22,184 bases of DNA from an uncultured bacterium (GCA_902779075.1 CACZAK010000054.1:1-22184), one strand, 5' to 3'. Shown: positions 5,016-14,413, counted from the first letter of the stretch. Notes: generated by a model from the sequence alone, not told the origin. A program made the numbers and translations.

Positions 5016-6785
5016 ATGGAAACGAGCGAGACGGACATCGAGGTCGGGCTGCTGGGAAGCGTGTTCGCGGCAAGCCTGGACGAAAGCGGCGACGAGTACG
5101 GACGGCATCTCGTCAACAAGTTCGCAGCGAGCGGCGTGAACGAGAAGTGGTTCACGCGGGACTCCACGAAACGGCTGTGGAAGGCGATGGCGGAGGCCGT
5201 GAAGGACGGCAAGGCGCTAGAGCCCGCCCTGCTCGCGCACGCCATGGGCGAGGGAGGCGCGGCGGCGGTGCAGTCGATCATCGACGGCGCGCCGGCGACG
5301 GCGGCCAACGCGGAGTGGTTCCTCGAGGCGATGCGCGACCGCGAGGTGTACAGGCGGTTCCACGCGCTGTGCATGAAGAAGCTCCAGGGGCTCACGCCGC
5401 AGAACGTGCGGATCGCGATCACGGACGCGGCGGCGGAGATCGCGAAGCTCGAGGAGATGACGCGCGGCGGCGGGGACCCGCTGCGGGGCGTCGGGGACTT
5501 CGTGGACCAGCTCGTCGAGGAGAAGCGCTGGCTGAGCGAGGAGCGGTTCGTGAAAAAAAACTGGGGCGCGTTCCGGGGCGTGCCGCTCCCGTGGAGCTGC
5601 CTGAACATGATCTACAAGGGCCTCAAGACGGGACACCACATCTTCGCGGCCCTGCCGAGCCAGGGCAAGACCACCATCGCCGCGAACATGAGCCTCTACT
5701 GGATCACGCAGGGAATCAAGCACGGGTTCGTGTGCATCGACATGCCGGGCGACGCGCTCGCCGAGCGCTACGCCGCGATCGCGGCGCAGCTCTCGATCAG
5801 CAAGCTGGACTTCGGCGCGGCGCCGGGCTACGTGGACGAGTTCGAGCGGACGATGAAGCGTCTCGCCGAGGAGGACGTGGTGAAGATCACGGAGTCGGAC
5901 ACTGTGAGCGCGCTCGAGTACGAGATCACGCGCGGCGTGAAGACGCTCGGATGGCAGGTGGCGGTGGTGGACTACCTGCAGCTGGTGGACCCGGAGATGA
6001 AGAGCGCGAACGCGCCGTACGTGCTCGTGAAGGAGGCGACGCTCGCGATGAAGCGCCTCGCGAAGAAGCTGCGGATCCCGATCGTGTGCCTCGTGCAGCT
6101 CTCGAACCAGTTCGCGAAGGACAAGGCGACGGGCACGAAGAAGCCGCGCCTGGACCACCTGGGGGACTCCAGCGAGATCGCCCGCGCCGCGCGCACGGTC
6201 GCCGTGCTGTGGCAGGACGAGGACGTTCTCGCGTACTGGAAGGAGAGCCCGCCGGTGCAGCTCGTGTACGGGGACCCGAGGAGGCGGCTCGCGCAGTTGA
6301 ACGAGGTGTCGGTCGAGGAGGAGGCGGAGAGCCGCGCGGCGGAGGCCGGGCAGGCGAGCATCTTCCAGAACGGCGGGCTGCGTCCGATCTGGGTGAGCGT
6401 GATCAAGAACCAGCAGGGCGGGCGCGGGGACGTGCCGTTCCTCATGTACGCGAAGTACTTCCTGATGCGTCCGGGCGACCCGGAGGGCGAGCAGGTGGAC
6501 GTGGGGGACGAGAAGAAGCCGAAGAAGATCGAGGCCGGGAAGTTCGAGGCGATCCGCGACGACTGGATGTTCAACGCGGGGGACGAGGTGCTGGAGCGCA
6601 CGGGCGGCATCGGCACGCGCTGGCTGAAGTTCCCGGGCGAGACGCGCGAGGCGTACGTGGAGCGCATCAAGGCGGAGCGCAGGGCGCACAACTCGAACAG
6701 CGGCATGTGGGACGTGAATCTCTACGAGATGAATTCGGGGATCCCATTCGGCAGCGTGGAGTACCGGGGGGAGGTGCGCCAATGA
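5016..6785 (+). CDS. DnaB-type replicative DNA helicase
   Basis: This 589-residue ATPase unwinds DNA ahead of the replication fork as a hexamer. The start at ATG 5016 follows GAGGAG. Residues 5-150 look like the helical DnaB N-terminal domain. The RecA core shows Walker A at 212-219 (ALPSQGKT), Walker B VAVVDYLQ with D319, QLSNQ at 361-365, and HLGDSSEIARAARTV at 381-395. IKNQQGGRGDVPF near 463 corresponds to the arginine-finger/beta-hairpin segment KNRNGPTG of DnaB. Compared with usual DnaB (about 450-470 residues) it has an insertion at about 402-455 and an extra C-terminal tail of about 100 residues. It follows the probable loader. The family call is secure. Confidence 0.93.
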   Translation: METSETDIEVGLLGSVFAASLDESGDEYGRHLVNKFAASGVNEKWFTRDSTKRLWKAMAEAVKDGKALEPALLAHAMGEGGAAAVQSIIDGAPATAANAEWFLEAMRDREVYRRFHALCMKKLQGLTPQNVRIAITDAAAEIAKLEEMTRGGGDPLRGVGDFVDQLVEEKRWLSEERFVKKNWGAFRGVPLPWSCLNMIYKGLKTGHHIFAALPSQGKTTIAANMSLYWITQGIKHGFVCIDMPGDALAERYAAIAAQLSISKLDFGAAPGYVDEFERTMKRLAEEDVVKITESDTVSALEYEITRGVKTLGWQVAVVDYLQLVDPEMKSANAPYVLVKEATLAMKRLAKKLRIPIVCLVQLSNQFAKDKATGTKKPRLDHLGDSSEIARAARTVAVLWQDEDVLAYWKESPPVQLVYGDPRRRLAQLNEVSVEEEAESRAAEAGQASIFQNGGLRPIWVSVIKNQQGGRGDVPFLMYAKYFLMRPGDPEGEQVDVGDEKKPKKIEAGKFEAIRDDWMFNAGDEVLERTGGIGTRWLKFPGETREAYVERIKAERRAHNSNSGMWDVNLYEMNSGIPFGSVEYRGEVRQ

Positions 6786-7102
6786 GGATATGGAAAGCGA
6801 TTGTGGAATTCTTCACGGGGGAGGCGGAAGGGGAGCCGGAGCTGGACGACATGGTGGACGGCATCACCGAGGAGCAGGTGCGCCGCTACTTCGAGAAGAA
6901 CACGGACATGGACCTGAGCGTGCCGCTCGCCGTGGCGCGCCAGGTGCGCGAGGAGGTGACGTGGAGCCTTGCGAGGAGCAAGAAGAAGATGGGCGCGGAC
7001 GAGCTGGCGACCATGCGCGGCATGCTCGCGGGAATCGCGAAGTTCGAGGACCTCTACTGCGCGGCCATGCGCCAGCAGGGCCGTCTGAGGAACGCGGAAT
7101 GA
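6782..7102 (+). CDS. Small protein upstream of terminase (possible small terminase subunit)
   Basis: The 106-residue product starts at ATG 6782, overlapping the helicase stop as ATGA, behind a GGGGGAGG ribosome binding site. Its stop overlaps the large terminase start in the same way. It has an aromatic N-terminus (RIWKAIVEFFTG), an acidic stretch, and two likely helices (ITEEQVRRYFEK, then VARQVREEVTWSLARSKKKMG and ADELATMRGMLAGIAKFEDL). Position directly before the large subunit suggests a small terminase, but I see no classic HTH. That role is inferred from position only. Confidence 0.65.
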   Translation: MRIWKAIVEFFTGEAEGEPELDDMVDGITEEQVRRYFEKNTDMDLSVPLAVARQVREEVTWSLARSKKKMGADELATMRGMLAGIAKFEDLYCAAMRQQGRLRNAE

Positions 7103-9099
7103 GGGACCAGTTCTACCAGCCGTTCGACGCCGCACAGGTGCGGAGAGTCGCCGCGCAGCGAGGAGTCGAAGAAAAAACGGCGGCCGCGTGGCTCGCGAAG
7201 GGCCGTGAATCGCTCCTCGCGAGGATGCGGGAGGATCCGTACCGGCACGGCTACGAGCCGCCGATCTGGACCGTGGCGCGCGCGCTGATGCGCGGCTACG
7301 AGCCAACGGAGGCCGACCGGCGCGCGGCAGGCTGCGACTGGGAGGCGTTCTGCGCGGAGACGCGTCGGCGTCTCGGTTTCGCGCGGCCCGTGGGCGAGAT
7401 CCTGATCATGGGAGCGAACCGCTCGGGGAAGACGGACTTCGCCTCGAAGCTCGCGATCCGAACGTCCATGCTCGGCGGCCGCAGCGCGAACATCGGCATG
7501 CAGACGCTGCCGACGGGAAAGCAGGTGCAGATGCCGCGAGTGTGGCACTACCTGCCGAAGGAGCTCAAGGCGCGCAACATCGCGGGGCGCAAGGCGAAGG
7601 ACAACGAGGAGCACATCAGCTACACGAAGCAGAACGGCTTCAGCTCGAGCAAGATCACGTTCGGGAACGGCAGCGACATCCGGTTCGTGAGCTACGACAT
7701 GGACGTGGACGGCGCGATGGAGGGCAGCGCGCTCGACTTGTGCTGGCTCGACGAGGAGTTCCCGAAGAGCTTCCTGGACGCGGCGCGCTTCCGTCTCGCG
7801 TCGAAGCGCGGGTTCCTGCTCGGCACGTTCACGCCGGTGAGCGGCTACACGCCCGTGGTGAAGGACTACCTGGAGGGCATGGCCGTGACGCGCTGGCACA
7901 CGGCGTACATGCAGCCGGTGGACGGCGGTCCGCCGGAGCCGTGGAGCGAGCTCGGGCTGGAGGAGGCCGAGTGGGCGCGGCTGAGCGCGTGGCGCGACGG
8001 CGGCGGCAAGGAGGATCCCGGCGTGCCGGAGGCGCGGCCGGAGACGTACGCCGAGATCATGTCGGGAACGCCGGACAGGCTGGAGGCGATGGCCGCGCAG
8101 GGACGGCGCAGGTTCGAGGTGACGCCGCGCATCGCGTCGTGCAAGGGCGGCGAGGCGGCCGCAATCTGGTTCTTCGGAAGGGACAACCCGTACGGAATGC
8201 CGGGAGAGGTGATCGCGAACGCGCAGAAGAACGCGAACGCGACGGCCATGATCCGCAAGCGCGTGTACGGCATCGCGGAGCAGGTGCGGGGCGTCATCTT
8301 CAAGAAGTTCACGCGGGAGCGCAACGTGGTGGCGCCGGAGGACATCCCGCAGAAGCTCGTGCGCATCATGGTGGTGGACCCGGCGCCGGAGCGCAACTGG
8401 GCGTTCGGGTGGTACGGCTACGATACGAAGGGCGGAGTGCTGTACAAGTACCGCGAATGGCCGGGCAACTACGAGATACCGGGCGTGGGCGTGCCGGGGC
8501 CGTGGGCCGTGCCGAGCGACCGCAAGGGCGGGATCAACGACGGCGACAGGGGCGACGGACAGGACGATTTCGGGTTCGGGTTCCTCGCGTACAAGCGCGA
8601 GATCGCGCGACTCGAGGGATGGACGTGCTACGATCCAGTAGCGGAGCTGGACGAGGTGGAGGAGTGGAGCGAGCTGGACGGTACGGCGGAGCAGATCGAA
8701 TACCGCGTGATTGACGCGCGGGCCGCCAGCCAGAGCAAGATCGGGGCGAAGGAGAACACGAGCCTCTTCGAGCAGGTGAGCCGTCTCGCGGAGGGATTCA
8801 CGCCGGCGAGCGGCCAGAAGATCAGCGTGGGGCTGGACGTGCTGCAGGACCTTGTGAAGAGCGGACGCTACAAGGTGAGCGCCGCGTGCGTGAACACGAT
8901 CGCAGCGTACGGCATGTACACGGGCGCGGACGGCCAGAAGGGCGCGTGCAAGGACATGATCGACCTGGACCGCTACGGGGTGCTGAGCGGCATCCTGGAC
9001 GCGACCGACGAAGAGGCGAGCGACGCTGCACCGGGAGGGCCGCGCTCCGTCGCGGCCAACAAGAAGCGCCGAATCGCGGCAGGAGGGAGGAGGCGTTGA
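7099..9099 (+). CDS. terL: Terminase large subunit
   Basis: This 666-residue DNA-packaging motor and nuclease starts at ATG 7099 (ATGA overlap). The frame runs further upstream only as a shadow. Walker A is GANRSGKT at 105-112, and Walker B is LDLCWLDEE with D218-E219. Motif III is probably GTFTP at 242-246. The C-terminal RNase H-like nuclease shows the acidic residues D427 (MVVDPAP) and D539 (RVIDARAAS). Length is at the upper end for terminases because of an insertion around 275-350. The C-terminus is Arg/Lys-rich. It opens the virion module and is followed by the largest non-coding gap in the window. Confidence 0.93.
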   Translation: MRDQFYQPFDAAQVRRVAAQRGVEEKTAAAWLAKGRESLLARMREDPYRHGYEPPIWTVARALMRGYEPTEADRRAAGCDWEAFCAETRRRLGFARPVGEILIMGANRSGKTDFASKLAIRTSMLGGRSANIGMQTLPTGKQVQMPRVWHYLPKELKARNIAGRKAKDNEEHISYTKQNGFSSSKITFGNGSDIRFVSYDMDVDGAMEGSALDLCWLDEEFPKSFLDAARFRLASKRGFLLGTFTPVSGYTPVVKDYLEGMAVTRWHTAYMQPVDGGPPEPWSELGLEEAEWARLSAWRDGGGKEDPGVPEARPETYAEIMSGTPDRLEAMAAQGRRRFEVTPRIASCKGGEAAAIWFFGRDNPYGMPGEVIANAQKNANATAMIRKRVYGIAEQVRGVIFKKFTRERNVVAPEDIPQKLVRIMVVDPAPERNWAFGWYGYDTKGGVLYKYREWPGNYEIPGVGVPGPWAVPSDRKGGINDGDRGDGQDDFGFGFLAYKREIARLEGWTCYDPVAELDEVEEWSELDGTAEQIEYRVIDARAASQSKIGAKENTSLFEQVSRLAEGFTPASGQKISVGLDVLQDLVKSGRYKVSAACVNTIAAYGMYTGADGQKGACKDMIDLDRYGVLSGILDATDEEASDAAPGGPRSVAANKKRRIAAGGRRR

Positions 9100-9315
9100 A
9101 GGGGCCGCGCGAGGCTTAGCCGCGGCGAGTGACACGGAAAGCGCATACAAATTGTAATACACGGGGGAAAAATCGTGCCTTTGGGTAGATTTTTCTCGCG
9201 CGGGCTATTGACTTTTGGGAAAATGTGTTTGTCGCGAGCGGAAGGTCGCTGGATCCGCAACCGCGTAATCAAGCCCAGCGGATAGGCACGCATTGCCGAG
9301 TATGCGGAGAATACC
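9100..9315 (+). promoter_or_regulatory. 216-bp non-coding gap before head genes; possible late promoter
   Basis: This is the longest gap in the window and it is AT-rich relative to both flanks between about 9140 and 9230. It contains TTGACT at 9208-9213, a fair -35 box, but no convincing -10 at 16-18 bases. Upstream, TTGTAATAC at 9152-9160 could serve as a -10-like element. An independent promoter for the scaffold-capsid-portal block is a reasonable reading, but the exact elements are not resolved. No gene fits this gap. Confidence 0.35.
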
Positions 9316-10107
9316 ATGGAAGACGAAGAAAACACAGAGCTGGACACGCCAGAGGACGAGGAGACGCCCAAGACGGACGCCGACGAAGAAGTTGTCGACA
9401 ACGATGAACAGGTCGATGAAGATAACTCCGACGAGGACGAAGAGGAGGACGAAGACGAGGACGAAGGCGAGGAAGGCGAACTTGGAAAGAAGGCGCAGAC
9501 GCGCATCAAGAAGCTGGTCGGAAGGGCGAAGGACGCGGAACGTCGCGTCAAGGAGCTCGAAGCCGAGCTGGAGGATGCGAAGAAGCTGGGCGGAGACGAC
9601 GCGGAGACGTTCATCGCGGCGGCGAAGTCGGCGGGCGTGCTGCCCAGCCTGATGTCCAAGGAACTGGCACAGGCCATCGAGAGGCGCGACGAGAATCATG
9701 GGCTCATCGACTTCTACGAGAACTGGCTCGACGACGAGGACAACGAGGAGTTGGAAGTCGGGGACAGGACGCTGACCAGGAAGCAGGTGAGGCTGAGGAT
9801 CCGGGAGCTGCGCGACGAGACGCTGAAGATCGAGCGCCGCTGCGGAGAGCAGGAGAAGAGCCTCCAGAAAAAGGTGCGGGACATCTTCGAGCTGGGACGC
9901 CAGGCCATGAAGGCCGGCTGGAAGCCCGGAGCGAAGAAGGAGCCGCAGGGCGGCGGGCCGAAGGGCGCGCCAAAGAAGAAAACGCCGCTTGACCATCCGA
10001 CGAGCGAAAGGAAGCCGGAGCGGAGGAAGGGCGGCAAGGTGGACTGGGGAAGCGCCAGCGGGAAGAACTCGCTCGCGGCCCTTATCCAGCAAAGCGAAAA
10101 GGACTAG
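9316..10107 (+). CDS. Putative capsid scaffolding protein
   Basis: The 263-residue protein starts at ATG 9316, with GGAGA 5 bases upstream. It has three parts. Residues 1-55 are almost entirely Asp/Glu/Asn/Thr. Residues 56-200 are a charged helical and probably coiled-coil region (RAKDAERRVKELEAELED; RKQVRLRIRELRDETLK). Residues 200-263 are a basic Lys/Arg/Gly/Pro tail (AKKEPQGGGPKGAPKKK). Acidic N-terminus, coiled coil and basic capsid-binding tail are the layout of tailed-phage scaffolding proteins, and the gene lies directly before the probable major capsid protein. No protease domain is seen. Assignment rests on architecture and position. Confidence 0.7.
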   Translation: MEDEENTELDTPEDEETPKTDADEEVVDNDEQVDEDNSDEDEEEDEDEDEGEEGELGKKAQTRIKKLVGRAKDAERRVKELEAELEDAKKLGGDDAETFIAAAKSAGVLPSLMSKELAQAIERRDENHGLIDFYENWLDDEDNEELEVGDRTLTRKQVRLRIRELRDETLKIERRCGEQEKSLQKKVRDIFELGRQAMKAGWKPGAKKEPQGGGPKGAPKKKTPLDHPTSERKPERRKGGKVDWGSASGKNSLAALIQQSEKD

Positions 10108-10109
10108 AA

Positions 10110-11162
10110 ATGGCATACTTTACAGTAGACAGGGAGCTCGTGGATCCCGATTTCCACGACGGCGTGGTGAAGTCGTTCATGGACGACCTGCCGCTGCAGA
10201 CCGTCATCGGCCGAATCAAGGCGCCGATCGACATCACGCAGGACGTGGAGGTTGAGGCGCTGCCGGCGGTGTACGACCCGAAGGTGGCCGAAGGCGTCGA
10301 CTACGACAAGTCGAACGCGGACAAGAAGATCAACGCGGTGATGACCGAGGTGATCGAGCAGTTCCGCTCGAAGGGCTGGCGCGTGACGCGCCTGCGCCAG
10401 AAGCTGCCGGGCCACAACGAGAAGAAGGGCCAGGCCGCCGCGAACAAGCGCGCGGCGGACGCACGCGACCTCGCGATCAACATCGAGCGCGTGCTTTCCT
10501 CCGACCAGGAAGCCGCCACCTACGCCGCGACGAGCGGCGCGCCGGCGACGCGCGGCCTCATGAACTGGCTGCGCAAGTGGGCGCACACGGACGGCAACAC
10601 GGACGCGCAGGACGCGGCTGCGATCCACGCGACGTATCCGATCGCGAAGTACCTCCACCCGGTGGCCGGCTACGTGGGCAACGTGGAGAGCCTGACGGAG
10701 GCGGCGTTCAAGGCCGAGCTCCAGAAGGCGAAGATCCAGGTGGGCGGCTCGAACCTGAAGCTCGTCGGCCTCGTGGGCACCTACCTGAAGGGCATGATGA
10801 GCGAGTGGCTCGCAAAGGCGACCAAGGTGCAGGGCGTCGACAACACGCTCCGCGCAACGCGCAGCGCCGACTCGAAGAAGATCCAGCTCATCGTGGACGA
10901 CTTCGTGTACGACGGCGTGACGCTCCACGTGCTGTGCGACGACAACCTGCTCGCCGACACTTCCACGTTCGCCATGCAGGACGCATCGTACTGGTCCGGC
11001 GCGTTCATCCGTCCGGAGCTGTGGGGCGTCTCCACGCTCGAGCCGATCACGCACTACGACATCGAGGACGAGGGCGGCGGCCCAGGCGGCTACCATGACG
11101 CCTCGCTGCGCCTCACCTGTCTCAATCCCATGGGGCAGCTGCGCGTGGTGCATTCCGCCTAA
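10110..11162 (+). CDS. Probable major capsid protein
   Basis: The 350-residue protein starts at ATG 10110, two bases after the scaffold-like gene's stop. The sequence is balanced and highly expressed-looking. The N-terminus AYFTVDRELVDPDF leads to a long helical segment (residues 65-150), then MNWLRKW around 151. IQVGGSNLKLVGLVGTYLKGMMSEWL resembles the 'gadpd.i.v.g.lk..i' segment of DUF5309/HK97-fold capsid proteins. The C-terminus is beta-rich, ending in a CLNPMGQLRVV strand. Position between scaffold and portal supports the call. I propose an HK97-fold capsid subunit related to DUF5309; the exact family is tentative. Confidence 0.75.
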   Translation: MAYFTVDRELVDPDFHDGVVKSFMDDLPLQTVIGRIKAPIDITQDVEVEALPAVYDPKVAEGVDYDKSNADKKINAVMTEVIEQFRSKGWRVTRLRQKLPGHNEKKGQAAANKRAADARDLAINIERVLSSDQEAATYAATSGAPATRGLMNWLRKWAHTDGNTDAQDAAAIHATYPIAKYLHPVAGYVGNVESLTEAAFKAELQKAKIQVGGSNLKLVGLVGTYLKGMMSEWLAKATKVQGVDNTLRATRSADSKKIQLIVDDFVYDGVTLHVLCDDNLLADTSTFAMQDASYWSGAFIRPELWGVSTLEPITHYDIEDEGGGPGGYHDASLRLTCLNPMGQLRVVHSA

Positions 11163-11170
11163 GGAGCGAC

Positions 11171-13240
11171 ATGAGGCGCATCGGCACGCAGAGGGCGCTG
11201 GGCGACGAGAAGCGGAACGACCTGCTTCTCGCGCTCGCGTGGTGGCGCGAAAGGTCCAGGCAGTTCTACTCCAAGCGCACGAAGGCCGAGGAGGCCTTCT
11301 ACTGCGTGTGGGACGGCCAGCACGCGGACGGAACCGTGCACGACGAGAGGGACGCGCTCGCGTGGCCCTTCGACGGCGCGAGCGACCAGCGCGTGCGCTG
11401 GGGCGAGAAGGTGGTCCTGGACAAGATCGCGCTCGTCATGATCGCGCTTTCGAGCTGCGAGGTGGAGTTCGCCTGCGGGGCGGGCCCGGACGCCGAGCGG
11501 CGCGCCAATGCGCTCAAGAGGCTCCTCGGATGGGAGATGGGCAGGCTGGGGGCGAAAGGCTACGCCGAGTTCCTGGCACTGCTCAGGTACATGCTCGTGG
11601 ACAGCCCGGCGGTGGCGGCGATGGACGTTTCCTGGCGCCGTCGCGCCTCGCTGGCCGTCCGCGAGCTCAACGCGGAAGAGCTGGCCGGGCAATATGTAGC
11701 CGCGAACGGGAGCGAAGAGACCGATCCGGCGACGCTCGAAGGAACATACTGGATGGGCCTGCGCGGCGAGGACGAGGCTGCCACGGAGGAGCTGGATGCG
11801 TTCCTCGCCGCGCAGGGCGTCCGCCAGGAGGACGCCGAGGCCGTGCGGCGCGCGCTCGCCGAGGAGGGCGAATGCGAATGCCTCTGCCGGGGACCGGCGG
11901 ACGAGGGCGTGGAGCTGAAGGCGCTCAGGTACGGCGACGACTTCTGCATCCCGCGGGAGGCAAGCGACTTCGACTACGCGAGCCCGTGGTTCCGGGGCGA
12001 GTGGGTGACGGAGGAGCAGCTGCGCGAGAGGGTCGAGAGCGACGGCTGGGATCCCGAATGGGTGGAGGATGAGCTGCGCTACAAGGGCGCGAGCTTCTAC
12101 GACGAGGCGACGCGTCCGAACGACGACGTGAAGGACCTTTGCAACATCGTGTGGTGCTACGAGGCCGTGACGACCGACGCGGGCGAGACGGTGCGCTGGG
12201 TGACGGTGCTCGGACACGCCGACGGCAGCGCGTTCGGCCAGCGCGCGATCCGCAGCCGGCGCGGGACCTGGGGCGTCGCGTTCTTCAGGCGCGAGGTGAC
12301 GGGGCGGAACCTGCTCGCCGCGCGCGGGCTCGCGGCGCTGTGCGCGCCCGACCAGGGCGTGGCCAAGGAGGTGCGCGACATGGCGGCCAACAACGCCATC
12401 GTCGGAAGCCTGCCTCCGATCAAGGCGAAGGGCACGCGCACGCGCAACGCCGTGATCGAGCCGTTCTCCGTGATCAACATGGGGATCAACGACGATTTGC
12501 TCTGGATGCAGCCGCCGGCGTACCCGGCCGCCGCGAAGGAGACGGAGGAGCGCCTGAAGGCCGAACTGCTCGCCTACGTGGGCGTGAGCGACGGCGAGAC
12601 GGACGTGACGGAGAGGCGCCAGGAGGAGGTCAACTGGTATCTTCGACAGTTCCAGGACCTGTTCGTGCTCATGGTGGAGGCCGCGCAGGACCACGCGAGC
12701 GACGAGGCGCTGGCGGGCGTGACGGGCGAGGGAGACGTGCAGGGCCTGCGACGAGAGGACATCACGGGCAGCTTCGGCATCACGCTCAGGCTGGACCCGC
12801 GCAACCTGGACAACAAGGCGCTGCTCGAGAAGGTGCAGGCGTTCGCGGGCGTGCTGCAGTCGATCGACCGCGAGCGCGCCGTCGATACGCTGCCGGTTCT
12901 GCGCCACGTGATGCGCCAGCTCTGGCCGGAGGTGAGCGGGGAGGCGATGAGATCGCCGGACGAGCTGACGGCGAACGACCTCGAGGAGGAGAAGCAGAAC
13001 TTCGCGCTCATCAAGGCGGGCGTGATGCCGCGCATGGACACGCAGGGCCGGTGGAACTACGCCGCGCGGCTCCAGTTCTACCAGCAGCTCCAGGAGGAGA
13101 ACCCGGACGCGATCGCGGAGATGTCGCCAATGGCGCAGGAGAATTTGCAGCGGTGGATGCAGGCGCTCGAGCAGCAGAACACGCAGTTCGGCGAGAACGC
13201 CGAGATCGGCCGCACAGGAGTGGAAGGAGTGGAGGGCTAA
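11171..13240 (+). CDS. Portal protein
   Basis: The 689-residue protein starts at ATG 11171, with AAGGAG at 11161-11166. Residues 61-76 (DALAWPFDGASDQRVR) match the 'WPxxGASDxRxP' signature of podovirus-like/SU10-like portal proteins. Later segments fit the crown and stem regions: GTRTRNAVIEPFSVINMG near 420, then the long helical AKETEERLKAELLAYVGVSDGE, and a C-terminal Gln-rich helix (FYQQLQEENPDA, ENLQRWMQALEQQN). The length is that of large portals. It forms the dodecameric vertex through which DNA enters. It lies after the capsid gene, the reverse of the common order. Confidence 0.85.
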   Translation: MRRIGTQRALGDEKRNDLLLALAWWRERSRQFYSKRTKAEEAFYCVWDGQHADGTVHDERDALAWPFDGASDQRVRWGEKVVLDKIALVMIALSSCEVEFACGAGPDAERRANALKRLLGWEMGRLGAKGYAEFLALLRYMLVDSPAVAAMDVSWRRRASLAVRELNAEELAGQYVAANGSEETDPATLEGTYWMGLRGEDEAATEELDAFLAAQGVRQEDAEAVRRALAEEGECECLCRGPADEGVELKALRYGDDFCIPREASDFDYASPWFRGEWVTEEQLRERVESDGWDPEWVEDELRYKGASFYDEATRPNDDVKDLCNIVWCYEAVTTDAGETVRWVTVLGHADGSAFGQRAIRSRRGTWGVAFFRREVTGRNLLAARGLAALCAPDQGVAKEVRDMAANNAIVGSLPPIKAKGTRTRNAVIEPFSVINMGINDDLLWMQPPAYPAAAKETEERLKAELLAYVGVSDGETDVTERRQEEVNWYLRQFQDLFVLMVEAAQDHASDEALAGVTGEGDVQGLRREDITGSFGITLRLDPRNLDNKALLEKVQAFAGVLQSIDRERAVDTLPVLRHVMRQLWPEVSGEAMRSPDELTANDLEEEKQNFALIKAGVMPRMDTQGRWNYAARLQFYQQLQEENPDAIAEMSPMAQENLQRWMQALEQQNTQFGENAEIGRTGVEGVEG

Positions 13241-14413
13241 ATGGACGAGAGAACGGAAAAGGGCGAATTCTACCCGGAGGAGCGGAGGGACGGCGTGCCG
13301 TCGCCGCAGCTCGCAGACAAGGTTGACCGCGTGAACCTGGGCGAGGTGGGGGATAGCTACTCGCTGAAGGACGTGAAGTCGAAGGTGAACCAGATAGTGC
13401 GGGCGCTGGGAAAGGCGGTGGTGGGGCTTGCGCTCGTGGCGATCGCGGGGATGAGCTCTAGGAAGTCGGGGGCGGCCACGGCGCCGCTAGAGGACATACC
13501 CAACAACGCGCCGGTGGTCACGAACGAGGAGGACGTGGCGGCGATGGGCGAAATCGAGGTTTTGCGGCAGGCCGTCGAAGGGAGGATCGCGGACGGGCTG
13601 AAGGCGGCGAGCAACAAGGTCGATGAGGCCACGAACGCGCTGAGCGCGGCGATAGGAGGCAGAATCGCGGGTGCGACGAATGCAATCGACGCCGCATACG
13701 CCAAGAAGGGCGAGATACCGGAGGTGCCGAGCCTGGAGCCATACGCGCTCAAGAGCGAGCTGCCGACGGACTACGTGAAGGAGGGCGACATCGCCGACAT
13801 GGCGACGAAGAGCTGGGTGAACGCGCAGGGCTACTCAAAAGGCGGCGGCGGAGGCGGCGGCGCAGAGATCCCGGAGGAGCTTTCGTCGATAACCAACGCG
13901 GTGAAGGACTACGGCGAAATGCCGACACCTGCGATGACTTATGGCTGGTATTTCTTCGGTGCGGCAAATTACGCTGAAAGCGCAGGATGGCTCTGCCAGC
14001 CGCAGATGACTGAGACGATCGACTTGTATCCATACGAACGTCCAGATGGGGGAATTGAGAATCGTTGGGCGAACAGAAGCGGAATCGGCCCGACAAACTT
14101 CTTTGCATACGTCTCGGAGCTTCCGGCGCCGTCCGTTCCATCCGCGCCGGAAGTGACGACGGCATTGCGCTGGCGAGCGGACGGCACGGCGTGCGTGGTG
14201 AATGTTGCGGCGGGCGGCACGCTCACGGCAGACACGTCCAACTGGACGGAGGGGCAGGCCGTGATGGCGATTATCACGCTGGCGGAGGGAGCGGGCGTTG
14301 CCCAGGGCATTGAGCTTGTGAGCTACGGGGCATGGCCAGTTGGCACGCCTTTCGTCGCGTGCTGCTACAAAGTCGGACTAACCGTATACGTCGTTCCGTC
14401 AACGACGCTATGA
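13241..14413 (+). CDS. Membrane-anchored fibre-like protein
   Basis: The 390-residue protein starts at ATG 13241, directly after the portal stop. Residues 54-71 (RALGKAVVGLALVAIAGM) form one hydrophobic segment after a charged N-terminus of about 50 residues. Residues 100-155 are an Ala-rich helical/coiled region with repeated 'TNAL/TNAI' phrases. Residues 155-200 contain YALKSELPTDYVK and MATKSWVNAQGYSK, a pattern common in tail fibres, followed by seven glycines. Residues 225-390 are a separate globular, probably beta-rich, domain with Trp/Tyr and paired cysteines. Base composition becomes visibly less GC-rich after the Gly linker. It could be a virion fibre or a host-membrane protein; the membrane segment is unusual for a fibre. 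Confidence 0.65.
   Translation: MDERTEKGEFYPEERRDGVPSPQLADKVDRVNLGEVGDSYSLKDVKSKVNQIVRALGKAVVGLALVAIAGMSSRKSGAATAPLEDIPNNAPVVTNEEDVAAMGEIEVLRQAVEGRIADGLKAASNKVDEATNALSAAIGGRIAGATNAIDAAYAKKGEIPEVPSLEPYALKSELPTDYVKEGDIADMATKSWVNAQGYSKGGGGGGGAEIPEELSSITNAVKDYGEMPTPAMTYGWYFFGAANYAESAGWLCQPQMTETIDLYPYERPDGGIENRWANRSGIGPTNFFAYVSELPAPSVPSAPEVTTALRWRADGTACVVNVAAGGTLTADTSNWTEGQAVMAIITLAEGAGVAQGIELVSYGAWPVGTPFVACCYKVGLTVYVVPSTTL

Noticed and set aside
5147..6781. Long + strand frame of mostly Arg/Gly/Ala overlapping the helicase
   Set aside because: It is a frame shadow of the helicase; only its last part, from ATG 6782, is a real gene.
7054..9162. Long antisense open frames, for example opposite the terminase, the portal (11159-12907), the helicase (5217-6782) and the repetitive gene (20179-21612, 20865-21995)
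   Set aside because: They mirror GC-rich third positions of genuine + strand genes, are Arg/His/Leu- or Ser-rich with no domain, and lack ribosome binding sites.
13241..14413. Alternative reading of the fibre-like gene as a pectate-lyase or other enzymatic tailspike
   Set aside because: No repeated beta-helix pattern and no catalytic motif are visible; only fibre-like phrases and a Gly linker.
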